Shown: in pieces, positions 28,870 through 38,831 of the stretch
How the letters are laid out: every line of letters begins with the position of its first letter
How positions within the stretch are numbered: position 1 is the first letter of the stretch
Assembly (NCBI RefSeq): GCF_023016265.1
Contig: NZ_CP095412.1
Span: 1,798,001 to 1,862,000, forward strand
Source of the DNA: Blastococcus sp. PRF04-17
Lineage (GTDB): Bacteria; Actinomycetota; Actinomycetes; Mycobacteriales; Geodermatophilaceae
DNA length: 64,000 nt
Direction: 5' to 3'
Made by a program: the position numbers and the translations under genes
Notes under the pieces: model-generated
The model's input: only the letters and a program-made list of their open reading frames with translations
Told to the model about the DNA's origin: nothing
Databases searched by the model: none

Positions 28870-30002
28870 TCATCCGGGGCCGGCCGCCCGGCCGGCCCCG
28901 GGAGGTACCAGCCGTCGCCGCCGACCGGCACCTGCGACAGCTGCCGTGGCAGGTACTGGTCGAAGAACATCCGGGCGGTCAGCTCGTGCCGGCTCCCGAC
29001 ACCGAGCTTGGCGTACACCTTCTTCAGGTGGTCCTGCACCGTGGTCAGCGAGATCGACAGGGTGGCGGCCACCTCGGGGTTGCTGTGGCCCGAGACGACC
29101 AGCCGGGCCACCTCGCGCTCCCGCGACGTCAGTCCGTACGCCTCGGCGATCACCTCCGCGAGCTCGTACGGCCCGACCGGCTCGATGACCAGTGCCAGCC
29201 GGTCGGGGCCGGTCTCGGCCGCTTCCAGGACGTCGACCTGCACGCTCATCCATCGACCGGTCCGCAGCCGCACGCGCGCCGACTGCCGACGGCCCCCCGC
29301 TGCGATCAGCCGGGAGACCAGCATGACGACGCCGACCGGCAGGCCCTCGACCCGGCTGTCGGGCATCTGGTCGAGCAGCACCCGCGCCGCCGCGCTGGCC
29401 ATCTCGACCTCGACCTGGAGGCCGTCGACCCGCAGCACCGCCAGGCCCGGCCCGTCCTCGGCGTCGCGGTGCGCGATCTCGCTGACCAGCAGCGTGCGGC
29501 GGACGGCGGCGGCGATGTCCGGTGCGAGCGCCGCGACCAGCTCGATCTCGGCCGCGCTGAAGTCGGTGGCCCCGGCCTCGCGGAAGAAGGCGAAGGCTCC
29601 CCACGCCTTCCCCCGGTCCCGCAGGACCGCCCGCAGCTCCGGACCCATGCCGGCGGGGACGTTCACATCGCGGTACCGGGCACTGGTCTCCGGCCGCCCG
29701 CCGGTACGGCGGTGCAGCGTGGCGACACCCGTCCGGTCGCGGGCCAGTGCGGGGAGCAGGTTGACGTCCTGGCCGCCGACCTCGAGCTCGAGCAGCCGCG
29801 GCAGGAGCTCCAGGGGCAACCCCTCGTCGTGGAAGCCCCCGGTGTTCATCAGGGTCGCTGGGTCCAGCAGGAGTCCGCACCACAGGTCCGAGGGGACGGC
29901 GCGGTCGAGCACGGGGACCACCTCGCGGAACAGCGCGAGCGGATCGGTCGCCTTCCGGCAGAGCCGCTCCACCCGATCGCGAACCGTGGCCGCCGGGGGC
30001 AT
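28870..30002 (-). pseudogene. LuxR-family transcriptional regulator; stop lost by a likely -1 frameshift
   Basis: This regulator has an N-terminal sensory region (GAF-like, about residues 20-190, unassigned ligand) and a C-terminal LuxR/FixJ HTH. The HTH reads LTSREREVARLVVSGHSNPE, then VAATLSISLTTVQDHLKKVY. As assembled, the frame has no stop after GGDGWYLPG and stays open antisense through the whole permease gene to 28113. The tail there is not protein-like. Adding one base in the GC hairpin at 28874-28901 brings TGA 28870-28872 into frame, giving an ordinary ~378-aa protein. I take that as the true end. Start ATG is 30002. It may control the adjacent transporter or cupin. Confidence 0.8.
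28874..28901. terminator. Perfect GC hairpin between convergent permease and LuxR genes
   Basis: CCGGGGCCGGCCG (28874-28886) pairs perfectly with CGGCCGGCCCCGG (28889-28901), a 13-bp stem. It could terminate both converging transcripts. It has no T-tract. Such a hairpin is hard to sequence, and the reading frame of the LuxR gene breaks inside it. Confidence 0.7.
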
Positions 30003-30088
30003 GGGGCGACGGTAGGACGGTGCGCGGGTCGCAGGAACCCCCGGTTCAGGGATGTCGCGAGGCGGACGGTCGGCCGCACCCTTCGACC

Positions 30089-30580
30089 ATGACGACCACC
30101 GAGCAGAGCGCGCCCTTCGTCACCGGCCCCGAGGAGGGCCGCGCGGTCTGGCACATCGACAACCTCATGACGTTCAAGGCGCTGGCCGAGCACACCGGCG
30201 GGCGGCTCGCCGCGTGGGAGCAGCTGCTCCCCCACCACTCCTCGCCGCCGCTGCACGTGCACCACGACGCCGACGAGGCCTGGTTCGTCCTCGACGGCTC
30301 GATCACCTTCCGGGTGGACGGCGACGAGGTGACCGCGGGCGCCGGCAGCTTCGTGTGGGCGCCACGCGGTCTGCCGCACACCTTCCGGGTGGACTCCCCG
30401 ACCGCACGGGTGCTGGGGCTGGCCCTCCCCGGCGGGTTCGACCGGTTCGTCGTGGCCACGGGCCGCCCGGCGGAGGCCCTGACCCTGCCTCCGCCGCCGG
30501 ACGGGCCACCGGACATGGGCGCCCTCGTGGCGGCTGCCCGCCAGCACGGCATGGAGGTGCTCGGCCCGCCGCTCACCTGA
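30089..30580 (+). CDS. Cupin-domain protein
   Basis: This 163-aa protein has one cupin barrel. Motif 1 is PPLHVHHDADEAWFVLDG (about residues 52-69), with two to three His and a Glu as metal ligands. Motif 2 is WAPRGLPHTFRV (about 90-101), with the fourth His. Such proteins are metal-dependent dioxygenases (quercetinase-like) or metabolite sensors; the reaction cannot be assigned. The ATG at 30089 was chosen over upstream in-frame starts because MTTTEQSAPFVTGPEEGRAV is protein-like while upstream is shadow. It is divergent from the LuxR gene, which may regulate it. Confidence 0.85.
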   Translation: MTTTEQSAPFVTGPEEGRAVWHIDNLMTFKALAEHTGGRLAAWEQLLPHHSSPPLHVHHDADEAWFVLDGSITFRVDGDEVTAGAGSFVWAPRGLPHTFRVDSPTARVLGLALPGGFDRFVVATGRPAEALTLPPPPDGPPDMGALVAAARQHGMEVLGPPLT

Positions 30581-30606
30581 ACCCGGGCGGCAGGCAGAGT
30601 GGAGAC

Positions 30607-31032
30607 GTGACGTCCTCCGACCCGGCCGCTGAAGGCCGCCGCCGCGCCGACGAGTTCCTGGCCCTGCTCACCGCGGACGACCCCGCCGCCGACGCGGTGC
30701 TGAGCGACCTGGCCGAGGTCCGGGACCTGGTGTTCCTGGGCGCCGGCCTGACCGCGGTCGCCCGGGCCGAGGCGCGTGCGCTGCCCCCGGCCCAGCGCGC
30801 CCAGGCCAACACCCGTCAACTAAGGCTCGGCCTGCTGCGCGACGCCAACCGCGCCGACCCGGAGGGGCTGCGGACGTGGCTGCGCCGCTCCGGCGAGGAG
30901 ATCCTGCTCCTCCGCTCCCAGCGGGACATCGCCGACCGGGTGGCGGCCTACGAGCGGGATGCGCTCGGGACCCGTGCGGCCGCGGAGGCCAACGGGAGCG
31001 CCGCGGCCAGCACCGCGCCGACCACCACGTAG
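30607..31032 (+). CDS. Hypothetical helical protein (141 aa)
   Basis: No family is recognised. The sequence is Ala/Arg/Leu-rich and predicted mostly helical (RRRADEFLALLTADDPAADA, later LRLGLLRDANRADPEGL). The last ~25 residues become low-complexity Ala/Thr, in the region that overlaps the convergent MFS gene by 85 bp. The GTG start has GGAG only two bases away. A somewhat earlier or later start is possible. Confidence 0.55.
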   Translation: MTSSDPAAEGRRRADEFLALLTADDPAADAVLSDLAEVRDLVFLGAGLTAVARAEARALPPAQRAQANTRQLRLGLLRDANRADPEGLRTWLRRSGEEILLLRSQRDIADRVAAYERDALGTRAAAEANGSAAASTAPTTT

Positions 31033-32101
31033 GTCCAGTCCAGCCCGATCCCCGCGGCGAGGAATCCGAGGGCCAGCGCGCCGGTCGCCGTCCCGGCGTC
31101 GAAGCTGATGTTCCACATCGCGCTGGCGGTGGTGGTGCCGCGCGCGCCGGCCCGGGCGAACGCCGTGACCAGGGTCAGGTTCTGCGTCGCGCCGAAGCCC
31201 GCGCCGAACACGGCCGCGCCCAGCAGCACCCACGCGTCACCGGCCCACAGCCCCGCGGCGGTGAGCACCATGCCGGTCGCGGCCAGACCGAGCGACATCG
31301 GCAGCAGCAGGCGGGCGCCGAGCCGGTCGGCGAGCAGGCCGGCGCGCCAGCGGGTGAGCGCGCCGGCTCCGCCGAAGAGCAGCAGCGCGGCCGTCGCGAG
31401 CACGCCGTCCGGACGCTCGATCGGCAGGAAGGTGACCAGGCCGCCACCCGCCAGGGTCACGACGAAGAGCACGAGCGAGGGCACGAGCGCGGCGCCCGCC
31501 GCCGCCCGGCCCGCGCCGGCCGGGCCGGCTGCGGGCTGCGGGCCGACCGACCGCACCAGCAGCGGCACGAGCGGGATGCCCAGCACCGGCGAGGCCGCCA
31601 GCCAGGACAGCCAGCCCACGTGACCGTCGAGGACCAGCGCGACCCCGGCCGGGACGGCGACCAGATTGGGGACGGCGATGGCGAGCCCGTACAGCCCGAT
31701 CGACTCGCCGCGGCGCTCGGCGGGGGCGACCTGCGCGGCCAGCGTCGCACCGAGCACCGTGAGGACGGCGAATCCGGCACCGCGGACCGCCGACAGGGCG
31801 CTGATCCAACCCAGCCCGTCGCCCAGCACGTAGAACGGCGAGGGCAGGCCCATGGCCGCCAGCCCCCCGACGAGCACGGGCGCCACGCCGTACCGGGCGG
31901 TGAGCGCGGGAACGGTCAGCTGGACGGCGATGGTCGAGACCAGGAACACCGCGGTGACGACCCCCGCCGTGCTCGCGGTGGCTCCCCGCGCACGGCGTAG
32001 ACCGGCAGGGACGCCAGCGTCAGGCAGTAGCTCGCGAAGCCGAGGACGGTGACCCCGATGAGGGCCTGCATGCCGCGCGCCCGCCACAGCGACGCGCTCA
32101 T
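30948..32101 (-). pseudogene. MFS transporter, frameshifted near its N-terminus
   Basis: This is a 12-helix major facilitator superfamily protein of about 384 aa after repair. The N-terminal part (MSASLWRARGMQALIGVTVL, first helix to LPVYAVR) is in one frame from 32101. The rest, from ATASTAGVVTAVFLVSTIAV onward, is in another. The shift is at the C-run 31984-31987 (G-run on the coding strand), where one added base joins VRGGATAST. Helix-rich sequence with loop motifs such as RWRAGLLADRLGARLLLP supports an efflux-type MFS. Its 3' end overlaps the hypothetical gene at 30607. An artefactual frameshift is likely. Confidence 0.8.
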
Positions 32102-32143
32102 CTCGACCGTTCCTCGACTCACCCCCGAGGGTAGGCAGGACGC

Positions 32144-32668
32144 ATGCAGCTGCTCACGGTGGGCCACGGCCCGCAGAACCGGGACGCGCTCGGCGCGCGC
32201 CTGACCGACGCCGGCGTGGACCACCTGGTCGACGTCCGCCGGTTCCCGGGCAGCCGGAACAACCCGGACGTCTCGCGGGAGGCCCTGGAGTCGTGGGTGC
32301 CGGCGCTGGGCATCGGCTACCGCTGGGAGGAGCGGCTCGGCGGCCGCCGGAGCGTGCCGAAGGGCGCGCCGGTCGAGGACGGCTGGTGGACCGTCACCCA
32401 GTTCGCCGCCTACGCCGCGCACACCCGGACCGAGGAGTTCGCCGCCGCCCTCGACGAGGTGCTCGCGGAGGCAGGCACGGTCGCCGTCATGTGCAGCGAG
32501 AGCGTGTGGTGGCGCTGTCACCGGCGGCTGATCGCGGACGTCGCCGTCCTGGCGCGAGGCGTGCCGGTGGAGCACCTCATGCCCGACGGCCGGCTGACGC
32601 CCCACCGCCCCTCGGAGGGTGCGGTGGTCGACGCCGCCGGTCAGCTGCGCTGGCCTGGCCCGCGATGA
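32144..32668 (+). CDS. DUF488 family protein
   Basis: This 174-aa protein shows the DUF488 hallmarks: LLTVGHG at the start, LVDVRRFPGSR (about residues 30-40) and VAVMCSESVWWRCHRRLIAD (about 110-129) with the conserved cysteines. The family is widespread and uncharacterised; a link to nucleotide or nucleic-acid biochemistry has been suggested but not shown. The TGA stop lies inside a large hairpin. The gene is divergent from the MFS gene, with 42 bp between starts. Confidence 0.9.
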   Translation: MQLLTVGHGPQNRDALGARLTDAGVDHLVDVRRFPGSRNNPDVSREALESWVPALGIGYRWEERLGGRRSVPKGAPVEDGWWTVTQFAAYAAHTRTEEFAAALDEVLAEAGTVAVMCSESVWWRCHRRLIADVAVLARGVPVEHLMPDGRLTPHRPSEGAVVDAAGQLRWPGPR

Positions 32669-32747
32669 TCAGGTTCCCTGATCGCACGGCGTCCTCCCTC
32701 ACCGTCCACAGTGAGGGAGGACGCTCGTTGATCAGGGAACCTGATCA
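32666..32747. terminator. Large two-stage stem-loop between convergent DUF488 and pruA genes
   Basis: An outer stem (TGATCAGGTTCCCTGATC at 32666-32683, paired with its exact complement at 32730-32747) encloses a 5-nt internal loop. Inside that is a perfect 14-bp inner stem (GCGTCCTCCCTCAC, 32689-32702, with 32711-32724) around an 8-nt loop. The outer arms are each partly self-palindromic. The structure starts at the DUF488 stop codon and fills nearly the whole gap to the pruA stop. It is a bidirectional terminator or a processed RNA stem. Confidence 0.75.
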
Positions 32748-32762
32748 ACGCGTGGCACGCGG

Positions 32763-34388
<1,626 letters not shown>

Positions 34389-34412
34389 CGGGACCTCTCT
34401 CAGGACAGCGAT

Positions 34413-35345
34413 TCAGGAACGAGTGATCAGCGAGCGGAGGAAGAAGGCGACGTTGGCGGGGCGCTCGGCCAGCCGGCGCATGAAGTACCCGTACCAGTCG
34501 GAGCCGTACGGGATGTAGGCGCGGACGGTCGTGCCGCCGTCGGCCAGCCGGTGCTGCTCGTCGGGGCGCATGCCGTAGAGCATCTGGACCTCCCACGAGT
34601 CCGCGGCGCGGGAGTGCTGGGCGGCCAGCTCGTGGGCGCGGGCGATCACCGCCGGGTCGTGCGAGCCGACCATCGGGTAGCCGGGCCCGGCCATGAGGAT
34701 CTCGAGGCAGCGGGCGTAGGCGGCGTCGACGTCCTTCTTCTTCTGGTGGGCGACGGTCGCCGGCTCGTTGTAGGCGCCCTTGACCAGCCGTACGCGGGAG
34801 CCGCTGACCGCCAGCGCCTTGGCGTCGTCCTCGGTGCGGAAGAGCATCGCCTGCAGGACGGCGCCGGTGCCCGGGTGCTCCTTGCGCAGGTCGCCCACCG
34901 CGGCCAGCGTCGAGTCGACGGTGCGCGAGTCCTCCATGTCGAGGGTCACGGTGGTGCCCATGGCCGAGGCCGCGTCGACCACCGGCCGGACCGTCTCGAC
35001 CGCGAAGTCGTGCCCGCCCACGGGCAGGCCCTGGCCGCAGGCCGACAGCTTCATCGACACCTCGGCGACCGCGCCGAGCTGCAGCGGCTCCAGCGCCTCG
35101 AGCAGCCGGAGGTAGGCGTCGCGGGTCCGGAGCGCCTCGGCGCGATCGGTGACGTCCTCGCCGAGGAAGTCCAGGGTCACTCCGATGCCCGACGACGTCA
35201 GCCGGCGGACGGCGGCCAGCGCGTCGTCCAGGGTCTCGCCGGCGACGAACCGGTCGACCACCTTGCGGGTGGCCGGGTTGCCGACCACGGCGCGGCGCAG
35301 GCCGGGACGGCGCGATGCCGCGAGCAGGGCCTTCGACAGGACCAC
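34413..35345 (-). CDS. Proline dehydrogenase
   Basis: This FAD enzyme oxidises proline to pyrroline-5-carboxylate at the membrane surface. The TIM-barrel motifs of the family are present: VTLDFLGEDV, EVSMKLSACGQGL, VTLDMEDSRTVDSTL, VRLVKGAYNEPATVAHQKK and AYIPYGSDWYGYFMRRLAERP at the C-terminus (quoted in pieces from residues ~55, ~95, ~130, ~195 and ~275). Length 310 aa is the monofunctional size. The GTG start at 35345 has GGAGG five bases upstream. It is the first gene of the operon with pruA and is divergent from a PucR-type regulator. Confidence 0.94.
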   Translation of the reverse strand: MVLSKALLAASRRPGLRRAVVGNPATRKVVDRFVAGETLDDALAAVRRLTSSGIGVTLDFLGEDVTDRAEALRTRDAYLRLLEALEPLQLGAVAEVSMKLSACGQGLPVGGHDFAVETVRPVVDAASAMGTTVTLDMEDSRTVDSTLAAVGDLRKEHPGTGAVLQAMLFRTEDDAKALAVSGSRVRLVKGAYNEPATVAHQKKKDVDAAYARCLEILMAGPGYPMVGSHDPAVIARAHELAAQHSRAADSWEVQMLYGMRPDEQHRLADGGTTVRAYIPYGSDWYGYFMRRLAERPANVAFFLRSLITRS

Positions 35346-35385
35346 GGGACCTCCACGAGCGACGACGGTTCCGCCTCGACGGTAG

Positions 35386-35437
35386 GCACGCCCACTCCTT
35401 CGGGCCAGGGACAGATGTCCAGAAGGAGTGCCCGTGC
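35386..35437. promoter_or_regulatory. Inverted repeat in the divergent proline promoter region
   Basis: The 121-bp region between the proline dehydrogenase start and the regulator start contains 16-base arms: GCACGCCCACTCCTTC (35386-35401) and GAAGGAGTGCCCGTGC (35422-35437). They match at 14 of 16 positions and are separated by 20 bases. The arrangement suggests an operator for the adjacent PucR-type regulator acting on both genes. The symmetry is seen; the function is inferred. Confidence 0.55.
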
Positions 35438-35466
35438 TCTCATACATGTGTACAGGAGGAGGTGGC

Positions 35467-36594
35467 ATGCGGGACGACCTGCAGGAGCTGGTCGACGAGG
35501 TGTCGCGCGTGCTCGCGGCGCCCGCGACTCTCGAGGACGCCGACTTCACGCTGCTCGCCTTCTGCGCGCACGACGACCGGGCGGCCGGCGCGATGGACGC
35601 CGTCCGCACCCGGTCGATCCTGACCCGCGGCTCCCCGCCGGAGACCCGGCGCTGGTTCGAGGAGTTCGGCATCGCCTCGGCCGAGGGCCCGCTGCGCACC
35701 CCGGCCGACGACGCGGCCGGCATCCTGACCCGGCTGATGCTCCCGGTCCGGCACGGCGGCCGCACCCGTGGCTACCTGTGGCTGCTGGACGGCGGGCGGA
35801 TCGACCCGGGCGCCGTCGACGACCCGGCGCTGGCGACCGCGCTCGACCTGGCGGCCGCCGCCGGGCGGCTGCTCGCCGAACGCGCGGACGACGACGACCT
35901 CGGGCGGCCGCTGGCCGAGGCGCTCACCGGCCGGACCTCAGCGCGGGCCGCGGCGGCGCGCACCCTCGCCCACGCCCTCGGAGACGACACCGCGCAGGTC
36001 CTGGTCGCGTTGACGCCCGGACCCGGCGGCCTCCCCGACGGCTGGCGCCTGCCCGCTGCCGGCGCGGTCGCCACCGCGCTCGACGCCGGACCGGTGGCCG
36101 TGCTGCTCCCGCTGCCGACGCCGGCCGACCTGCGCCCGGCCGGTGCGCTGACCGCGTCGTCGCTGGCCCGGCTGCCGGCCGGGAGCACCGCCGGCGTCTC
36201 CCAGGTCCGCCGCGGCACGAGCGACCTGCCGACGCAGTGGCGCGAGGCGTGCGCCGCCGCGCGCGTGGCCGCCGCCGTGACGGCGTTCTCCCCGGTGGCG
36301 CACTGGGCGGAGCTGGGCGCCTGGCGGCTGGTGACCGAGCTGTCCGGTCCCGATCCGACAGTCGTGCCGCTGCTCGCCGACCCGGTGCTCACCGGGACCG
36401 CCGAGGTGTTCCTCGACTGCGGGGGCAGTGCGTCGAAGGCGGCCGAGGCGCTGCGGGTGCACCGCCAGACGCTGTACTACCGGCTCTCGCGGATCGCGGC
36501 GGTCACCGGACTGGACCTCGCCGACGGCGAGGCCCGCCTCCTGCTGCACGCCTCGCTCCGAGCCGCCCGTCTCGCCCGACCCGGGCGGCCCTAG
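35467..36594 (+). CDS. PucR-type helix-turn-helix regulator of proline utilisation
   Basis: This 375-aa regulator ends with the PucR C-terminal HTH (FLDCGGSASKAAEALRVHRQ, then TLYYRLSRIAAVTGLDL, about residues 313-350). The N-terminal two thirds form an Ala/Leu-rich sensor region without a named domain. Its place, divergent from the proline dehydrogenase-pruA operon, matches PutR/PruR proline-responsive activators of actinobacteria. The ATG at 35467 is chosen because of AGGAGGAGG directly upstream; an in-frame start exists at 35428. It would respond to proline; this is inference from context. Confidence 0.88.
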   Translation: MRDDLQELVDEVSRVLAAPATLEDADFTLLAFCAHDDRAAGAMDAVRTRSILTRGSPPETRRWFEEFGIASAEGPLRTPADDAAGILTRLMLPVRHGGRTRGYLWLLDGGRIDPGAVDDPALATALDLAAAAGRLLAERADDDDLGRPLAEALTGRTSARAAAARTLAHALGDDTAQVLVALTPGPGGLPDGWRLPAAGAVATALDAGPVAVLLPLPTPADLRPAGALTASSLARLPAGSTAGVSQVRRGTSDLPTQWREACAAARVAAAVTAFSPVAHWAELGAWRLVTELSGPDPTVVPLLADPVLTGTAEVFLDCGGSASKAAEALRVHRQTLYYRLSRIAAVTGLDLADGEARLLLHASLRAARLARPGRP

Positions 36595-36605
36595 GCTCGG
36601 GTGCG

Positions 36606-37235
36606 ATGAGCGCGGATCGGTCGGATGTGCTGCGGCAGCTGCGCACCGGCACCGCGCGCCAGCACGAGACGCTGGAACGCTCGCTCGACCTGCTGGACCC
36701 CGGCCTGACCCGGGCGCGGTTGGTCGAGGTGCTGGCCCGCATGCACGGTTTCTGGCTCGCCGCCGAAGCCGGCCTGGAGGAGTGGGCAGCGCGGCATCCG
36801 GCGGACGCCGCCGGCGCCCGCTGGCCGGCACGCCGCCGCGCCGGCCTGTTCGCCCACGACCTGCTCGGCCTGCGGGCGCAGCCGGCCCACTCCGGCCCGG
36901 ACCTCGCTCCGGTCGCCGGCACCGACGAGGCGCTGGGACGCATGTACGTGCTCGAGGGCTCCACCCTCGGCGGGACGGTCATCGACCGGCACCTGCGTGC
37001 GCTGCCGCAGTTCGCCGGCGTCCGGCTCCGGTGCTTCTCCCCCTACGGCGCCGACACCGGCGCGATGTGGCACGCCTTCCGGCGCACCGCCCGCGGCCGG
37101 GTGGCGGCCGGTGGGAACGCCGAGGCGATGGTGGCCGGGGCGCGCGACACCTTCGACGCCCTGGCCGCCTGGTGCCGCCCGGGTCCCGTGGACCCGCCGC
37201 CGCTCACGCCCGCAGCAGGCCGATCCCCAGGATGA
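36606..37235 (+). CDS. Biliverdin-producing heme oxygenase
   Basis: This 209-aa protein has the heme oxygenase fold. The proximal His is in TARQHETLERSLDLL (about residue 20), and YVLEGSTLGGTVIDRHL (about 118-134) corresponds to the conserved distal-helix glycines. It opens heme to biliverdin, CO and iron. Bacterial members serve either phytochrome chromophore supply or iron scavenging. No phytochrome gene is in this window, so iron or heme recycling is the default guess. It starts 12 bp after the PucR-type gene, and its 3' end overlaps the convergent membrane-protein gene by 32 bp. Confidence 0.85.
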   Translation: MSADRSDVLRQLRTGTARQHETLERSLDLLDPGLTRARLVEVLARMHGFWLAAEAGLEEWAARHPADAAGARWPARRRAGLFAHDLLGLRAQPAHSGPDLAPVAGTDEALGRMYVLEGSTLGGTVIDRHLRALPQFAGVRLRCFSPYGADTGAMWHAFRRTARGRVAAGGNAEAMVAGARDTFDALAAWCRPGPVDPPPLTPAAGRSPG

Positions 37236-37613
37236 CCGTCGCCACCGCGAGGGAGAGCCCCCGAGCAGGGTCAGCGACAACATGCCGTTGGGCTTCTCGC
37301 TGTCCGGCCGCACGATCGACAGGAAGAAGCCGAGCGGCATCAGGATCGGCGCGAGCGCGAAGCCGATCCGCACCACGGTCCTCAGCCCGTCCGACAGGGC
37401 GGCCTGATCGACGTAGAGCAGGCCGACGAGGGCGAAGACGATCCAGACCCCGGCATGCGCGTGACCGGCCCGGAACAGGTGCCGTCGCACCGGGTTGTCG
37501 AGGTATCCGGGAAGCCTGCGGGTGATCATGGCCAGGAGGGCGAGCCCGCCGACCTCGACCGTCGGGACGGCGATGAGCAGGATGGCGGCCACCCGGATCG
37601 ATGACTCCGACAT
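37204..37613 (-). pseudogene. Four-TM membrane protein, frameshifted near its C-terminus
   Basis: The product is a ~136-aa integral membrane protein with four helices: residues ~6-28 (VAAILLIAVPTVEVGGLALL), ~50-68, ~82-102 and a last one after the shift. As assembled, the frame changes at the C-run 37258-37262. One added base gives LTLLGGLSLAVATVILGIGL and a stop at 37204. Without it, the frame runs on as Arg/Gly-rich shadow into the heme oxygenase gene. No named family is recognised. An assembly artefact is likely. Confidence 0.7.
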
Positions 37614-37658
37614 GTCGTCCCCCTTCGCGGGCGCGGTCGCTGGTGCTGCGGCTCGGCC

Positions 37659-37934
37659 TCAGCCGGTCTCGGGCGCCCGGAAGCTCGGGGTCAGCCCGTC
37701 GTCCGGCGGCCCGCCGACGTCCGGCAGCGGCCCCTCGTCCTCGGCGGCGCGCACGGCCGCGATGGTCTCCGCGGGGGTGCTGATCGGCACGCTGCCGGCG
37801 TCGCGCTCGAGAGCGGCGAGCAGTCGCTCCTCGTCCGGGGCGAGGTCGCCCGGGCCCAGGTGGCCCCCCGGCCCGCCGGCGTCGGAGCCGGAGGCCATGG
37901 CGGTGTCCGGGGTGGGGTCGGTCGGGTCGGTCAC
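37659..37934 (-). CDS. Small acidic hypothetical protein (91 aa)
   Basis: The predicted protein is short, acidic and Pro/Gly-rich, with one likely helix (PDEERLLAALERDAGSVP, about residues 32-49) followed by TPAETIAAVRAAEDEG. It is probably mostly unstructured. The GTG start at 37934 has AGAGGGAG seven bases upstream; an ATG at 37955 is the alternative. It lies 26 bp downstream of the SDR gene on the same strand. No family is recognised. Confidence 0.6.
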   Translation of the reverse strand: MTDPTDPTPDTAMASGSDAGGPGGHLGPGDLAPDEERLLAALERDAGSVPISTPAETIAAVRAAEDEGPLPDVGGPPDDGLTPSFRAPETG

Positions 37935-37960
37935 ACCGATGCTCCCTCTCTTCATGGCGG

Positions 37961-38740
37961 TCAGCGGGGGAAATTCGGCTCGAGCCGGGGGACGATCTGC
38001 ATCTCGGGCACGAAGGCCGAGGGGTGCAGGAGCAGGAGGGTGCGCACCATCTCGGCCACGGCCGCCGGCGGCATCATCAGGTGGGCGGGGATCCCCCACT
38101 GCTCCATCATCGGGGTGTCCATCGCCGCCGGGATGACCGCCTGCACGCGGCAGGGGAACGGCCGCTCGGTGCCGTCCGCCTGCCGCACCGCCTTCTCCCG
38201 CAGTTCCCGCTGGATGCACCGGGTGGCGTTGAGGAAGCCGGCCTTGGAGCCGTTGTAGGCGATCGCGCCGCTGCCGGAGGTGATCGCGGACAGCGAGACG
38301 ACGTGCACGACGTCGGCCGTGCGCTCCTCGGGCAGGTGCTGCACCCGCTTCATGAACTCGCTGGTGAGGAAGATCGGCCCCTCGCAGTTGACCGCCTGCA
38401 CGCGGCGGTAGTCCTCGAGGTCGATGTCGGTGATGTAGCCGGGCCGGTCGATGCCCGCCACGTTGACCAGCACGTCGAAGGCGTTCCCGTGCCGGTCGAA
38501 CAGGTCCGCGACGACCTGGCGCCGGCTCCCGTCGTCGGCGACGTCCAGCGGTACGACGTCCGCGGACCCACCCGCCTCCTCGATCTGCTCACGGGTCCGT
38601 TCGCTGCCGTCGGCATCGATGTCGGCGACCACCACGTGCGCCCCCGCCTCGGCCAGGGCGATCGCGGTGGCCCGCCCGAGCCCGCTCGCGGCGCCGGTCA
38701 CCAGCGCCACCCGGCCCTTCAGTGCCGCGGCAGCATCCAT
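37961..38740 (-). CDS. Short-chain dehydrogenase/reductase
   Basis: This is a classical SDR of 259 aa. The cofactor motif is TGAASGLG (about residues 14-21), and VVADIDADGS suggests NAD preference because of the Asp after the second strand. The active site includes Ser in VVSLSAITSG and YNGSK (about 155-159). The substrate is unknown. The internal ATG at 38740 has GGAGG eight bases upstream and precedes the fold directly, so it is preferred over the GTG at 38773. A small acidic ORF follows 26 bp downstream. Confidence 0.9.
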   Translation of the reverse strand: MDAAAALKGRVALVTGAASGLGRATAIALAEAGAHVVVADIDADGSERTREQIEEAGGSADVVPLDVADDGSRRQVVADLFDRHGNAFDVLVNVAGIDRPGYITDIDLEDYRRVQAVNCEGPIFLTSEFMKRVQHLPEERTADVVHVVSLSAITSGSGAIAYNGSKAGFLNATRCIQRELREKAVRQADGTERPFPCRVQAVIPAAMDTPMMEQWGIPAHLMMPPAAVAEMVRTLLLLHPSAFVPEMQIVPRLEPNFPR

Positions 38741-38831
38741 CCCGTCGTCCTCCGATCCGGCGAGCTGTTCCACGAGCGACTTCCCTCGCGGGACACCCTT
38801 CCGGAAGACGGCGGCAGCCGCAGGTCGGCGG

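Noticed and set aside
28113-30002. A 629-aa LuxR protein extending antisense through the ABC permease
   Set aside because: The last ~250 residues look like antisense translation, and one extra base in the GC hairpin restores a stop at 28870.
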